Below, in pieces: positions 49,310 through 63,208 of a DNA stretch of 64,000 nucleotides. Source of the stretch: Macquaria australasica (Eukaryota; Chordata; Actinopteri; Centrarchiformes; Percichthyidae); the NCBI GenBank assembly GCA_005408345.1, contig SEMN01000202.1, positions 310,001-374,000 on the forward strand, given 5' to 3'. The translations under genes were made by a program, and so were the position numbers. The notes below the pieces were generated by a model that had not been told where the DNA came from, searched no databases, and saw only the letters and a program-made list of their open reading frames with translations. How positions within the stretch are numbered: the first letter of the stretch is position 1; every line of letters starts with the position of its first letter.

Positions 49310-49879
49310 GGTCCTCTGTAGCTGCCTGAGGGATGCAAACACACATACACGGAGGACATGCAAAGTGACAATAAATGAAACTGGCGCAGGTGTTTTCTGT
49401 TGTCAGATAAAAACAGTCAGAACTTGTGGATGGATTAAGCATAATCATTCCTCAGTGGGTAGTCTTCAGGTGCATCAGCACTGACAAAAAACAAGGTGCT
49501 TAGTTGGACATTTTATCAGTGGGGCTGTACCATTTTGACAGTAAGACACAACCAGGTTAACAAAACATATAACGCTGCATTGTTTTCTCAGAGAGAGAAA
49601 TATTTCATCACATGACATGATTTAAATTATATGAGAATTGCCTGATGATCCAAGCTTTGTTTCACAAAATGAAATAGTTTTCTTCCCCACAGAGAAAGTT
49701 GTTGCAACTTGAAGTAGCAAACACAAAGAGGGTTGAACATCCTATTATTTTTTTTATTCCCCCCTCTTTCAAAGCAGAAAGAACTGAGATGCTCCAAGGC
49801 ACAAACACACGCAGAACTGCCAGCTATCATCACACAAACGTTGCCATGCACATGCATTTGCAAAAAGCTTGGAACTCAC

Positions 49880-49928
49880 CGTGCTTCTGGTGAGCTTTAC
49901 ACTCTCTGAGCCTGTGATGTGCAGATCT
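49880..49928 (-). other. Predicted 5' noncoding exon, parvalbumin D
   Basis: Donor ACG|GTGAG with the exon ending at 49880. A weak TATA-like TTATAC (minus, near 49952) would set the start. There is no clear TATA or MEF2 element as in B or C, so this is the least certain of the four leader exons. Confidence 0.4.
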
Positions 49929-49959
49929 CTGCCTCTCTTGCCTTGTGCCTACAGTATAA

Positions 49960-51190
49960 GCCACCGACACTCTCTTGCAGCTTTGTGATACAGAGTGCAA
50001 GAAGCAACCTGACGTATCTGTCCTCAAACCCAGGGAGATTTCCCCCACGCCACAGAGTGCCTCCTCCTCCTTCATCAGTTAATCAGAGCAGATCATTTTT
50101 TCACTCATATTGTTTTGAAAACTTAAAAATCTTTAGAAAAAATACAATATAAATAATGAAATTCTAATCTGATAGTCATAAATATAGATGTATTTTTACC
50201 AGTGCAAATTCTTCATATAACATTTGTCCTACTACTTATGCTTTTATTGCTACTGCTGCTACAACAACTACTACTACTAATGCTATTGCTATTACTATTG
50301 TTCATATTAATATTAATAAGGAATAAAATACAGGAGCAGGTTTGCTCAGGTAATACAAAACCTTTCAGTAGATGAGATGAATGTGATAATTATCAATCTG
50401 CTATGTGTGTTCTTAATTTTAGTATTAATTGTGTCTGGTAATTAAAAAAATGTAATAAAGACACTGTGTAAACACATGAATATGCAGTTGTCATATTGCC
50501 AATCTTAGCTATTTCTAGCAAAGGGGAAATGTGTGGGTTTGTCTTGTTAACAAGTATACACAGAGCAGTACAATAATTAAATCTGTTGATATATTCTTTA
50601 TTAAAGTTAAATCACACCTCATAAACAAATCAGTCATCATGTGCTATGGCTTGAAAGTCATTAAACCACATTACATCAGGAAAAGTGTAGAGGTACATAG
50701 AAGTATGACTGTCTTTAATTGGGATCAATAACCTATTACAACTCAGTTCAGTTTAGTTTGCTTTGATATGAGTATTTAATTATGGGAAATATCGAGTATA
50801 TCTAACGCCCATCAATATTCATATGAAATCACTAGAAATAAAATGAAACACATCCACAAGAAATAGATCACAATGCTTAAGCCAGCATCAGTGCACCAGT
50901 CAAATTACCCTGTCCACCTATTAAATGCTGCTTGGCGGTTTATGGTTGGCCGTAAATCCAGAAATAAACATTTAATATAGACAGGTCGCCTCTCCTAATC
51001 AGTGCTGCGTGCCTCACATGGTTGGCAAGCGACTGGATGTAAAAAGCTTTCTTCAGCTTTGATACAAAGCACTGGATTTACATGACTGACAATAAAGCTC
51101 GAAGCCGATTGGCTCTGTGTGTTTAACGTAAATGTATTTTTCGCTGTGATTGGCTTGAATACCTGTCAATCATTTGAAGTTTTACGCCTC
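49960..51190. other. Intergenic region between divergent parvalbumin D and lmtk2
   Basis: About 1.2 kb of AT-rich sequence between two genes transcribed away from each other. No exon or known repeat seen. Short imperfect ACT/GCT trinucleotide runs lie near 50240-50300. Confidence 0.45.
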
Positions 51191-51196
51191 ATTCCG

Positions 51197-51208
51197 TGAC
51201 GTGACGTC
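51197..51208 (+). promoter_or_regulatory. lmtk2: Double CRE-like element, lmtk2 promoter
   Basis: TGACGTGACGTC, two overlapping CRE half sites, about 405 bp above the lmtk2 ATG. No TATA box is evident. Function is inferred from motifs. Confidence 0.5.
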
Positions 51209-51356
51209 GTACAGGAACATGGCGCTTTGGAGGAGCGGCGTTTCATGATAGTCAGGGCTATTGATTGATTTCTCACAGCTATGTTCATTAGAATAACAGT
51301 AAGGCACATACACCAAATATGACAGGCCGCGAAAGGCGGTCGCTCCTTTTGTCTCT

Positions 51357-51542
51357 ATGGACAACGGGACACTACATTTCGTAGCGGTGTTTGCTGTCGT
51401 CAGCTGAAACGGTTAGCATCGACATGCTAACGCTAGCTGAAGCTAGTTAGCTGGCTAATAGCGAGTCGCTAACGTCGAACAGACAGAAGATATGCTTGTT
51501 TATGTAGCCAGCGCTGACGTTAAACTGGCCATCAATGATTAA
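51357..51542 (+). other. lmtk2: Probable lmtk2 5' leader with at least three short uORFs
   Basis: Short ATG-stop frames at 51357-51407, 51424-51450 and 51492-51542 precede the lmtk2 start codon at 51613 without in-frame fusion. The leader is also rich in gctaac/gctagc words. The TSS is unknown, so how many of these lie in the transcript is not settled. Confidence 0.45.
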
Positions 51543-51612
51543 AACGCTTAATTTAGCGTCGGATCGGCTATTTACTGTTTAGGACGACGATTCCAGTAGC
51601 TAAGCTAGGAGA

Positions 51613-54600
51613 ATGAAGAGCCGCCACGGATGTGTTTTGTTGCTGGCCAGTGGGGCTTTTCTGTCGGCGGTCCGGCTGTCCGACGGAGCCCCTCTCCTGT
51701 ATCCACACAAATCAGGTGAGACAGCCGGCCGAGAGCTGACACATAGCTAAGCAATTGTTCGTTCACTCGCTACAACTCTCATCCACCCAGCTGCTTTTGG
51801 CCGGCAGGTGTTTTATGTTGGCGAGTGTTTGCTGGGGGTAGCTGTTGCTAATCAGCAGCTAAAAGCTAACAACAACACAACAACCCGGCTGCGTTTCCTG
51901 CTAACCAGTGAAGACTGATGTGTGTGTGAATGTACTTGTATTGTTAGATCACAGAGTTTACAGGATAGCTATTAGTAACAGCAAACGCAGACATTGCTCA
52001 GAAAATACATATTAACCGAGTCTAGTTTACTTCTGATTGATATAAATCAGTGTCCAGGTAGCAGTGATGTGTCTGAGTTAATATAGCACAGTTATTTTAA
52101 CTGCACAGAGGTGTTCAACCTTTGAGTGGGGCTGGTCCACTCACTGGCATTTAACCAAGTTCATGGGACACTGGCCTACCAGCATGGAAACACTGTTTCT
52201 TATTGTTTTGAAGTGAACCTTGAATAACCTCTGTGATGTCGATTTTAGTGTCCCGGCACATTTCCTGCATCACAGGTTTTTGTCACGAGTGCGATCGTTT
52301 TATTATTTTAGGGTGAATGACGGTGTATCTGTGGAAGAAAACAGTTTGCCATATTGTCATAATATGCCAGTGTGATTAAAAACACTTGTGGTAACTAAGA
52401 CTGTTGCTCAGGACAGAATTACAGAAACAGGAGGAACAATTCATTTCCAGCTGTTTTACTTGGGATACTAACGTGAGATTACTGTTTTGTGATCGATAGT
52501 GGATCAACAGAAAACGGATCAATGTCAGTTTTGATGGTCATTTATCAAGTAAAACGAAACATTTTAGTCACAGCTTCTCAAAGATTAGTATTTATTTGGT
52601 TTCCTTCATTTCATCACATTGTAAATTGAATGCTCTTATGGTATTTTGGCTTCTTTTTTTAATTAGGAAAATTGAAAACCATTGTACACTAATTCACGTA
52701 GATGATTTGATTACACAAACAATCATTCATTGCAACCCTGATGTTGTGGATACATGGTGGTTTCAGTGTTTTCACTCTTTTTTTTGTGTCTTCTCAGAGC
52801 AAGAGGCTCAGTCACCGTGGCCTCTATAATACAGTATAATGTATAACGTAACCTGCTTCCTTGTGAGAAATGAGTAGATGCAGACGTGGATATGCTGTAG
52901 TGAGGGGTGGTAATGTGTAACACATTCCAAGCTTATCAGCATCAGTCAATGATTAGCAACAGTGTTGTCTGCATAATCATTATACAACATACAGGAAACT
53001 AATGTAGCAATATCAGCATGCTTTTTATGCTTTCATTACATAGCAACCTGTTCTTTGCCCCACTTCCCCCCAGCTTTCATTTACCAGTGCGACCAGATGT
53101 GGTACACTAATACTTGATTTTTTTTAAAGTTCTGATTTAGGTTATGAATCATGGGTGAGATCACGCGTAAAAGAGTAATAACTGGAAAGTCACTCGTGAA
53201 GCCGGTCATTAAATGACGTGCTCTGTTTACACACATCAAACATGGGTAAAGGATAGCTAAGCTTTAATGGAAATCTTAGCTGTAGTTACAAGGTGGACTA
53301 GTCTCTAAGTCAAGGTGGACATTGGCCTTAACCTTCCACTACATTTCTCAGTGATTCAGTAACTACCACCCCAGGCTGTTGGGATGCTGCTTTTACAAAC
53401 CAGCCTATCCTTTATGTTGCTGTCAGGGGCTGAGGCTCCAGCCAGAGCCCCTTTGCTCCAATCCAGTTGCAGCCCACTGGTTACATTTGCTTCATTTAAC
53501 ATCTTTCACACAAAACAAAAGGTTTTTGCATTGTGACAGTATGTTACAAAAGAGAATGCATGCAGATGTTGACCAGTCTATATAGTTTTGTTTTTTTATT
53601 ATTTTTAACAGTGGAAATTTTGCTGATTGACAGACAGAACACAGTATTGAAAATATGAATCCTTACAAGGGCAGCCGCTTCAGATCCTTGGGCACTTCAT
53701 TTGATCGATGAGACTCAGTGCTTCCTATCTTAGCAGACAGACAAATCTTAGCCGGACCCAAACATGTCAGCCAGACAATGCCATCCTTCATCCTGTATGT
53801 AACTGAAAGTACAGACATCCACTGTTGTGCACGCTGGTGGGTGAAATCTGCAAAAATGGGTCAGCTCCCCCTCTACGTGAATGCCTGCTGAAATATGCAG
53901 TGAAACCGAAATAAGACCTGGCAGCTCCCTGCTGTATTGGTCCCAAAAACCAGTTGAGTCATTTGGTGGGGCCTGCCAAGTCATAATATGAACCCATGAC
54001 TCCGATAAGGCCCTAACTGAGGTGAACTGATCCCATGCAGTGCTGCCGTGACCCAGCTCCTGTTTTTTCTATTTGACTGCTGCTGCAGCCTCTCAGGGAG
54101 TCCTGCACTGCCTGGAACCCCGTTGCTCTGCTGAAACAGACGGAGGGTGTTTGTATAAAAAAGCTGCCTGCAATTACAGCCAAATGTTTTTCACAGGATT
54201 GTTGTGAAGTAAAGCTTTGACTTTATTAAAGCCAATTGGAATTCTCTCTAAACGATTGCTCTTGCCAATGACAGATACTCACTTTGTAAGCTATAATTGT
54301 AGATGGAGGAAGTGTTTTGTGAAAAATAGGCACGCACGACATATTTTGGATCAGACTGGAGCAGGGCTATTTTATCATTAGCTCGCTCTTGGTTTCACGA
54401 TGTTGGACATTCTTGTATGTATTTCATATCAGGATGGTCTTAAGCGTGGCTTAGTGGAAGACCCTATTCAGGGGTTTCCCTGTCTCAGTATGAGGCTGTG
54501 GTGGTACCCACCTGGGTGTGGTGGTGGGGGCTTTTTCGTGACATGGCAACAGTACAGTAATAATGCATGCAGGAAATATTGTTTGCTGTTGTGAATCTTT

Positions 54601-57600
54601 ATGGAGCTTTAATGTTTACCTAAACTGAGTCCCTGTAGCTCTGTACCAGTTCAACTAATGACTCACATAAAAGTGAAACAGAGATTTAGACCAACTAAAT
54701 TTGATTTATTAATGTATGCTAATCTACTGCCTGTGATATGATTTTGATTAATTTCTCTTCACTGGCCTAGCAGGCTTTTACTGCACTTACTTTAGATTTA
54801 GCGGGGAAAGCCTGACCAGTGCTGTGTCTGGGACGCCACAATATTTTTTTGCCTTTTTTTTAACCTATTGTGACATTTTTTTTTTTTCTTCCCTGCAGAC
54901 AATGTTATTTTGCTCGGTTTCCTCTTCTTATGCTGTGTGTGTGTGTCATTTGTTTCAGTGTGTCCTATCTGGAGACTATGACATGTCAAGTACTGATTGT
55001 ATAGTCTGACTTACAACAAGCTTAAATGATTCAAAATATTGTGTAGTCTGTGGTTTTTATTGATGCATGTTAAGCAGATTCAGTCTATTAGCTTGGGCTG
55101 CGTCAGTTCTCTTCCTGTTCCTTCCACTTACAGCTGTGTGTATAACCTTCAGTAGCCCACTTAAGACCACTTAACAAGGCATATCACGTCCCTCCTGATG
55201 TCGATGATTAATTGTAAGGTAGGAAACACTTTAATTTAACAGTTGTAAGTACACATCTGCATTGAGAGGTACATCCACTGGACCTGTGTCCTCACTGCAG
55301 ACCCATTTAATCTTTAATTCCTCTTCTCATCAATATTTCATGGCAGACACTGTTTCTCCATTGCAATCTTTAGCACAGAGGAGAGGTCTGTGGAAGTAAT
55401 CCTGTGGAAAAAGCTTCTATTCTGGTATTTCAACCATTTGCAGTTTGCATCACAGTTTGTCTTTTTACTTTTCCTAAAGGCTAAGTTGCCTGTGTTGTCT
55501 TTGACTGAGCATGATAAAGTGGTAATGGTACACTAATCTCATAGGCAGAGGAAACAAAATGCACAGCATGATATGTGGGTCAGTTTTGGGGTCATGGTTC
55601 AGTAGGGGAAACTTAAAGCACTCATGACATTTGTGTAAAAAAAAAAAAAGTCAAAAGTGCATGGAAGAATTTAAATTTGATCCGCAGTAGAGACGAGATT
55701 AAGCAATCCTGGCTATTTTTGTCGGTGATAGCCTGGTGTACTGTGGTAGACATGAAATGAATCTCAATCATGGCTGACACTTTGGATCCCCAGGGAGATG
55801 AAGTGATGTCTGCTGCTCATTTCATCTGCACTCTGATGGGTTGTGCTGTCTGATACAGAACTGTGCCATCTGACCAGAGCCGTCTTGTAGTAAGATCAAT
55901 GCTCTTCTTACCTCAGGTTCATTTAAAGGAAATGTTTTATTTATGAATTTGGGGAAGGCAGGACTTGATGCCAGATTAATTAGACTGTGTCCAAGCAAAC
56001 ATATGCCATTGTTTGGAAAAGCTTTGCTTACACTCCACACTATGAGACAATTTTGAGATTGATCCCATCTGGATAAGCACAGTTTATATATTGAAAAAAA
56101 AAAAGTCCAAATGGAGAGGAAAATGTATGTTTTCAAATTTAGTGGCTTAGACATATGGCCTTAATCTGGTTTCTTATTTATTCCAAAGAGCTCAGACTGT
56201 TTGTGTTGCAGTCATACTCGAGTCTGTTCTTTTTCCTCCTTCGTGCGCTAGTGTGAAAACATGGGACAACTAGAAGTAGGTTTGTAGTCTGGATGTATTC
56301 AGCACCCGCTTTCATCTGTCAGGAATTTGTGGTTCAGCAGAAGGAGACTCAGTAGGTGTTGATTCTCCCTCCAGCAGACAGGATGTACCTGACAAGCTAC
56401 GAGCAGTGGGAGACAGAATAAACACAGGAGGGAGAAGGGGGAGGAGGGTGCCACACAAATTCTCACTGTTCTTTCAGTACACACACTCTAACACACACAT
56501 CATACCATTTTGAGATATGATGTAGTGGGCTGGGATTATGTTTATAGTTATTACAATGTGATACGACATAGCAAAATTACAAAATAACAAGTCACCATTT
56601 CTGACTGACAGTTAGAACAGAAGCGATAGCCACAAAAACCCATGTAAGGCATTGACATGAACGTCTTCTGACTGTTCACTCACATGCAGCAGTGACTACA
56701 ACAGACAAAAGTGACCAGTACTCATACCTTTCACATGAGCAGCTAGAAATGAGCAGTGACATTTGGGATAAGAGGAGACAAGGTGGACGCGTGGTGAAAG
56801 AACATGGTGACAGGCTCACACTTAGTGCCCACAAAAGGTTGAGATTTTATCAGAATTGCAATATACACAGGCATCTTTTAAATTCTTAGTCCATTCACAT
56901 GACCATCTTTGTGAGCTTTCAGTCCAGGGAGAAAATATGTTTTAGACAAGGCCATCGCCAACACTTACCAATTCTGCCTTTGTATAATATAACTGAAAGT
57001 CATTTGATATATCGCTGACTTATTTCAAATCAAAATCTGGTATAAACCTGATTTTGCTGCCTACTACGGCCCACTTTTATTTTCTGTTATAGCACATTAT
57101 CTATTGTTTATTACATGAATACCCTACTGAGACTGGAATAAACTGGGCCTGTAATAGTTAATGTGTTTTGTGTCTGAAGCAGTCTCCAGAACAAAGATGT
57201 CAGTTGCACTAAATTGGAAATCTGTTGCACTAAAATGGAAAGCTTCAGCTGTGTGGATGTTGGTCACTCAGCATCGGTGTAGTGAGAGAGCAGCAGCTGA
57301 GCAGCGCAGTGAGTAGGTTAGTTGCAAGGCTGCTGTCAGCCCTGACACTCGGAAGTGCTGGGCTAGCAGCATCCTCGCCGGCGCAGGCTAACATCTGCTG
57401 TCACCACTGCTGCACCATCAGCAGCTTATCGGCCAGGAGAAACCCCCACAGATGTCTCTCGTCTGAATGGCTGATAAGAGACAGAGGTTGGGTGGTCTGG
57501 CCTGAAGAGTCACAATCACTGTCACGTCATGTTTGAAATGATAAACCTTAAAAAAAATCACTGTTTTGACTCTTTATATGATCAAAATGATCGCATGTCT

Positions 57601-59920
57601 TGCAAAGTGTTAGAGCTTCTTCCCACTGCAGTGGAGTTGCTAGTGAAGGAGAGAAATTGCATTGTAAGAGCACTGTGCAGTTTATTTTTGTTGTCAAGTT
57701 TAAATGTACCTGTTTGTTGTGGGTGTATTTAAAAGAAGAGCCAGTACAGTGTGTGCTGTATTACTGTAGAACACTTGTGTTTATGCTTGTAACAAGGCTG
57801 TCATGTGGCTTCTTTTATTCTCTTCCAAATGAATTTTGGAGCACGGCTGTAATGGACAATTCAGCACAGTTTCTGTCTGTTTTTCCCATTTCAGGGGAAA
57901 GCACAGGGGACGTGTCTGTGTCTCTCTACCTGTCCCTGGTGGTGTCACTGACGGCGCTTGTGGCCTTGGTGGTGTTGCTAGTGAACTGCGTGACCTGCTG
58001 CAAGGAAAGGGAGATCAACTTCAAGGTGAGAGTCCTGGCAGGCAGGTAGCCAGACAGCCAGACACAGCTCCACCTGCTCCCACGCGGGCCACACCTACTG
58101 AATACATAGTGGGGATGGGTTGTAATGGACAGTGTCTGAATTTATCTTCTGTTGTGAAATATATGCACTGCAGTATCACGGCAAGCCTGCTTTTATCCTC
58201 TCGATGTAGGAGTTTGAGGACCACTTTGATGATGAGATTGACTTCACTCCACCGGCAGAGGACACCCCTTCTATGCAGTCCCCAGCCGAGGTGTATACCC
58301 TCGCTGTGTCTCCTGTGGCCCTGCCTGGACCCCCACACCTCCAACCTCCTGCCCGCATCACAGGTCAGACACATGCACGCCCACAGATTTATACTGTTGC
58401 ACATACACATACAAATGACATAATGTTTTTGAATGGCTGGATTTTTTTCTGTCTGTCTTTTTAGTTTAGTTTATTTAAATTCTAAATATACAGACCTTTT
58501 TAATCCTAAATGTTTAGGAAAAATACATGACGGTTGATGTGTTTTGTGTGAGCTCTCGTTGTCATGTACCTTTTTATAGTACATACTGTAATTGGGACAT
58601 TGTCGTTCCACAAGAAAAACATGATAGGCTTGATTGGGATCTTGACAAACATGCACTACCTGATATTATCCATCTGTGTAGTCAAATCTCTGGAAAACAC
58701 ATTCCCAGCAAAGTTGCAGAGTAGTTTCAGTTTGGTGAGTTAAATAAATCAGAGATTTGGATGGGCCTTTTTTTAAAACCACCACAGTTATGAGCAACAA
58801 ATGCTCCATGGTGAAACTTAGTAATTAGTAGTCTTAATCAACATCACTTTGACTTTGTTTTCACAGAGGGATCCGCAGGCCTCCAGGTAGCACGTCACAG
58901 TCTGAGTTACATCCAAGAGATCGGGAATGGCTGGTTTGGCCAGGTAGGATAGTATTTTTTTTTTTTTTTTTTTTTGTGTTGTCCCAAAAAATAAAAACAG
59001 AAAATGTTAAATTAGGCTGACATATGATTGAATACTTTTATTCTGTGCTGCCTTTAACTAGAGAGTGCTGAAGGTGGCTGGATTAATGCTCTGAATCTGT
59101 TATAAATGAAGGTTTACGCACATATTCTCTTCCCTTGTTTTTCCTGCTCATTCTGCGACTCATTTTAAGGTGGTTAAGTAAATATACAGGTTCTCCTCAG
59201 CCTGTCCAGGGGAAAACCTATTCTTCACCCATTTTTCTTTCTTTCTCTGCAGTTGTTGGCATCCCTTGATGTTGAGGGCACAAATGCTGTATGGCCTTTT
59301 TTCTCTGTATCTTGTTTACTCTAAAGCGTCGTCATGTATTAACAGGTCCTTCTTAGTGAAATCTACACAGATCCAGGTGGAGCCAGAGTGGTGGTGAAAG
59401 AGTTAAAAGCTAATGCAAGTGCCAAGGAGCAGAATGATTTCCTGCAGCAGGGGGATCCATACAGGTAAACAGAATTATTTTCCCTTTAACAACCAAACCC
59501 CCTTGACTGAAGACTATTATTATTTTTCAGATGTTTTTAACCAGGTGATCTATAATTAAAAAATGTAATATTTGATTGATTAATGAGACAATTTTATATT
59601 TATTAGAATTACATTTTTTTTTAAAGAGTGTGTGGAAGGACATGCATACAGTACATGTGGACAAAAATAGCTATATGACATCACTGTAATGTCAGCAGCA
59701 CCCTCTACCTTTCCTCTTACACATTGCATCAGCCTAAATCTCCTCTCAAATTTCACAGATATTATTTTAAGGTATTATTTGAATGCCCTGACTAACATCA
59801 GTATCAACGGTTTTTGTGTTTTCTCTGTACAGAGTGCTGCAGCACCCAAACATCCTCCAGTGCCTGGGACAGTGTGTTGAGGCCATTCCCTTCTTGCTTG
59901 TCTTTGAGTACTGTGAAATG
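51613..59920 (+). CDS. lmtk2: Lemur tail kinase 2, N-terminal part (6 exons; 3' end outside window)
   Basis: Membrane-anchored kinase of endosomal traffic and axonal transport; the family is named as tyrosine kinases but reported to phosphorylate Ser/Thr. Exons 51613-51715, 57895-58025, 58210-58363, 58867-58943, 59346-59464, 59833-59920; phases agree for 224 residues. Visible: hydrophobic N-terminal signal-like segment (about 8-26); a transmembrane span at about 45-67 (LYLSLVVSLTALVALVVLLV), followed by a CC pair; the LMTK2 hallmark DDEIDFTPPAEDTP (exon 3); ARHSLSYIQEIGNGWFG with the glycine loop G149-x-G151-x-x-G154; the VVVKEL lysine (K173); HPNILQCLGQCVEAIPFLLVFEYCEM. Similarity to LMTK2 is stronger than to AATK or LMTK3. 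Intron 1 is about 6.2 kb. No further kinase exon was found up to 64000, so intron 6 exceeds 4 kb. The partial state is only the window edge. Confidence 0.95.
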
Positions 59921-62877
59921 GTGAGTGATTACATGCCCTGCTAAATGTTATTTATAAGCACAAAATACACCATCAACCCCCTTTTTAATGTACAAAAAGT
60001 TGTTGATTTGTATATGACTTGAAGTAACTTGAATTATAGGCAAAATTAACAACATTACATTCACGGGAATTAAATTGATCTACTATAAATCTGTAATGTG
60101 TAATCTTATTTTGCAATATTGTGCAGGTTTTCCTTCATTTAGTGTTGAGGAATTGAGAGAATTAATTTACTACTTGCTATTTCAGCACATCTTCACTTAG
60201 AAGGCTTCATTAATTGAGTCAGTCTGTTAATCTCACAGATTTATAGGGTGAGACCCCTTTAAATACTGTCCAGCATGCATACATAACTGACCCGTCCTAT
60301 TGACCATCTGGACTGAAAGCCTACTGTGTCAATCCCAAATTGGCTCTTTCGTTCATCTTAACATATTGAAGTGACTCAGGCTCCATCCTGGCAACTGATT
60401 TATTCACTGTTTCTCTTTATCTATTCTGGGTGGGCAGGACGGGCCCTGACTGCTGGGAGCTCCCTCCTCCTCTGCTCCCCTCCTCCTGCCGAAGTCGCAT
60501 ATCTTGTATAAGCCTGGGACTTCTCACATTCCCACTTCACCCAGTAAAGCAACAGGCTCCATTTACGCTCTCTCTGGTGTCAGCTCCACCAGTTGCTGTG
60601 TTTGTGCATTTTTATGGGTGGCACCTTGTGTATGTTGTGTATGGAGACTGTCAAGTTCAGTCTAGAGTAAACTAAGCTAAAGAAACCTATGGGTTGCCCA
60701 GTGACGAATGCAAGAAGGCAAAAATGTTACCTAAAAATATACACCACCTTGGTGTCTGTTTGATTTATCTTAATAGGGCAAATGGTTACAATAAGAAGCA
60801 CAGTAGCTTTTTGCACCATGGACTACAGATTTTAATTCAACCCAACCTGAAATAAATACTAACACTCAGTCAGAGAGACGTTGATTCAACATTTGAGGCT
60901 GTAGTTTGTTGTAGTGTTGGATAACATGATATTGAAAAGTGTTTCTAATTCTGTGTCCTCTATATTAGACACATATAGGAAGTCCCTGCATGCCTCTTGT
61001 ATGAGTCTGTTATAATTGCTATCGGTTGACTGATTGTAAGGTGTGTGTGTGTGAACTGAAATTGCTTAGGTTTTAATGTGTTAATGCAGATCTGTAGTAA
61101 GAGAGCAGTTGGAACTAGTAATTATTTTCATTGCTCTTTGAAGCAGCTATAACAGATATTTTACATAATCACAATGTGAGAGGCATCACTCGTGGTCATG
61201 AACCTACAGAGAATTATCATCCGAATATGCAGCTTCCCTCAGCTTTACAGAGCTTCATAGTTTCAGTTCTTTGTTTAGCTGTCCATTGGGTAATGTTTTT
61301 GTTTTGGTTCATTCTCACCGCTCTCATATCGTCGTTTCCGGCCGCAGCAGACGGATGTTTTCAGTCAGCATATTTCCCTCGGGAGTTGATGGAGACCAAA
61401 ATCAGAGGAAGAGAGTGGATACTGCACTTACATTCACCAGGTGGCCAGAAACACATCTCTAAATGCATGAAATGTTGCTCCAGTTAAGTTAGCCACATCA
61501 AGGTGGTGACACTCAGTGTACAGACTTTACTTTTCATCTCTACACATCTCTACACAGTTGAATCAGATGACCCTTGTCCTACTCAGGCTGCTATAAATTA
61601 TCTTGTGTGAGTGCATCACACCCAGGTGTGTCTGGGTGCACTAGAGGGGCACAGGGCCACCCACTTGCTGCTTGATGCCAGGATACAGGATGTCCTTTTT
61701 GTGGTAACCATAAGTGAGCTGGCACAACCGGTGCCATAAAGCTTGACATTATAGTTGTTCAAGAGGGAAACACCACATTCATCTGCTGGATTTAAATCTG
61801 CATTTTATATTATGTATTAGTTGCTTGTGTGCAAATGTGCAGTCTGCAGAAGATGTTTATTTCTGCTCCTTGGATGTTAAGCCACATTTTATTTGCTTGC
61901 AGGAAAAAGGAAATGCAATTCTGCTGTTTAGGTGACACAAATACTCTGAGTAACTCCACCCCCACCTCGCCTCCTTCCCATTTGTCTGACCTGGTAACGT
62001 GTCCAGCAGGGTCCAGTTCGGCTCATCTCGCCAGACATTGCATAACTTTGTTTGGCCGGCGTATTGTCAGCTGCCTGGCCGGTGTCCTGGCATTGTGGTC
62101 TTTCCCAGCCAGCTCCAGTAACGTCTCTGACAGGAGATGGAAATGAGTCAAGGTGAATTACGTATCACAAATGTGTGCGAGTCATTAGGGAAGATGGCGC
62201 GATGAAGACCAGGTCCTGTTTGTTGAAGGTGATAATGTGTGAGGGTAGCACAACTGAGTGATGTCTATGCTCGTTATCACTTGCTGGATAAAGAGTATCG
62301 AGGACTTCATCCAAGTGGGATCTTCTCTTACACAATACGTCTTTCCTTTCTTTCAACACATAGTAGTATTTGCACTACTTTCACATGAAACTTCAGAATA
62401 ACACTTTCTTCATGTCTTGAATCTGCTTTCATGTTGAAGTAAAAGACAACTTGTCTGCGGCTTCTTACTACTTAAGTCCATGTCAATCATCCCCTAGATG
62501 CCGAAACACGAAATGTGACACTGCAGCTGCGCAGTGGACAAGATGAATCCCAAAAAGCCAATATACCATAACGTTCCCCCTGACAGCCCGGTGATTGATG
62601 GTGGTTTATCCGTCCTGTATCACCCGTGCCGGGTAACCCTGACGCAAAGCATTTTAGACATCAAAATACATCAAGCAACTGGTGCAGGGGCCACAGAATG
62701 TCACATACCATAGTGTGAGTGACAGCTTCTAATGCATGGATGTCCTGGCTGGTGCCTGGCCAGGACGTTAGTCAGACCCTTCTCTGGTTCAGGGTCTCAG
62801 ACATCAGCCAGCTGACTTTTGGCTTTCAAAAGTTGTTGATCTCCTTCATTTATTACCGTCATTAAAGCAACAATCCT

Positions 62878-62918
62878 CTTTTTTTTTTTTTTTTTTTTGT
62901 ATTTTTTTTTTTTTTTAC
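62878..62918. repeat. Poly(T) tract
   Basis: About 40 bp of almost pure T broken by 'gta'. It may be a retroposed poly(A) tail in reverse, but no element body is recognised next to it. Confidence 0.8.
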
Positions 62919-63183
62919 ACATAACTCAATCATGTGGTGGCTGAGCCAGACATGAATCTCTGCTCTGGGAACTTGGCACATTCTTGCTTATTCACGGGTC
63001 AGACACAAGGCTTAATTGTTTTGGCCTTTCACAGTTAATGTTGTTTCATTAACAGCGCTGGATCCTCTCCCTGAAACCCAGGCCTAATCACCTGCTGCGG
63101 AGCCTTCACAAATAAAGACAGGCATGGGGTATCACTTACCATACATTGAATATAGCTCTTCTGTGAAGTCTGCTTCTCAGAGC

Positions 63184-63208
63184 TGTGTGTGTGTGTGTGT
63201 GTGTGTGA
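63184..63208. repeat. (GT)n microsatellite, lmtk2 intron 6
   Basis: GT run of about 25 bp. Confidence 0.92.

Noticed and set aside
61131..61487. 118-codon plus-strand frame in lmtk2 intron 6
   Set aside because: Checked as the next kinase exon; it lacks the expected GDLK start, HxD or DFG-type motifs.
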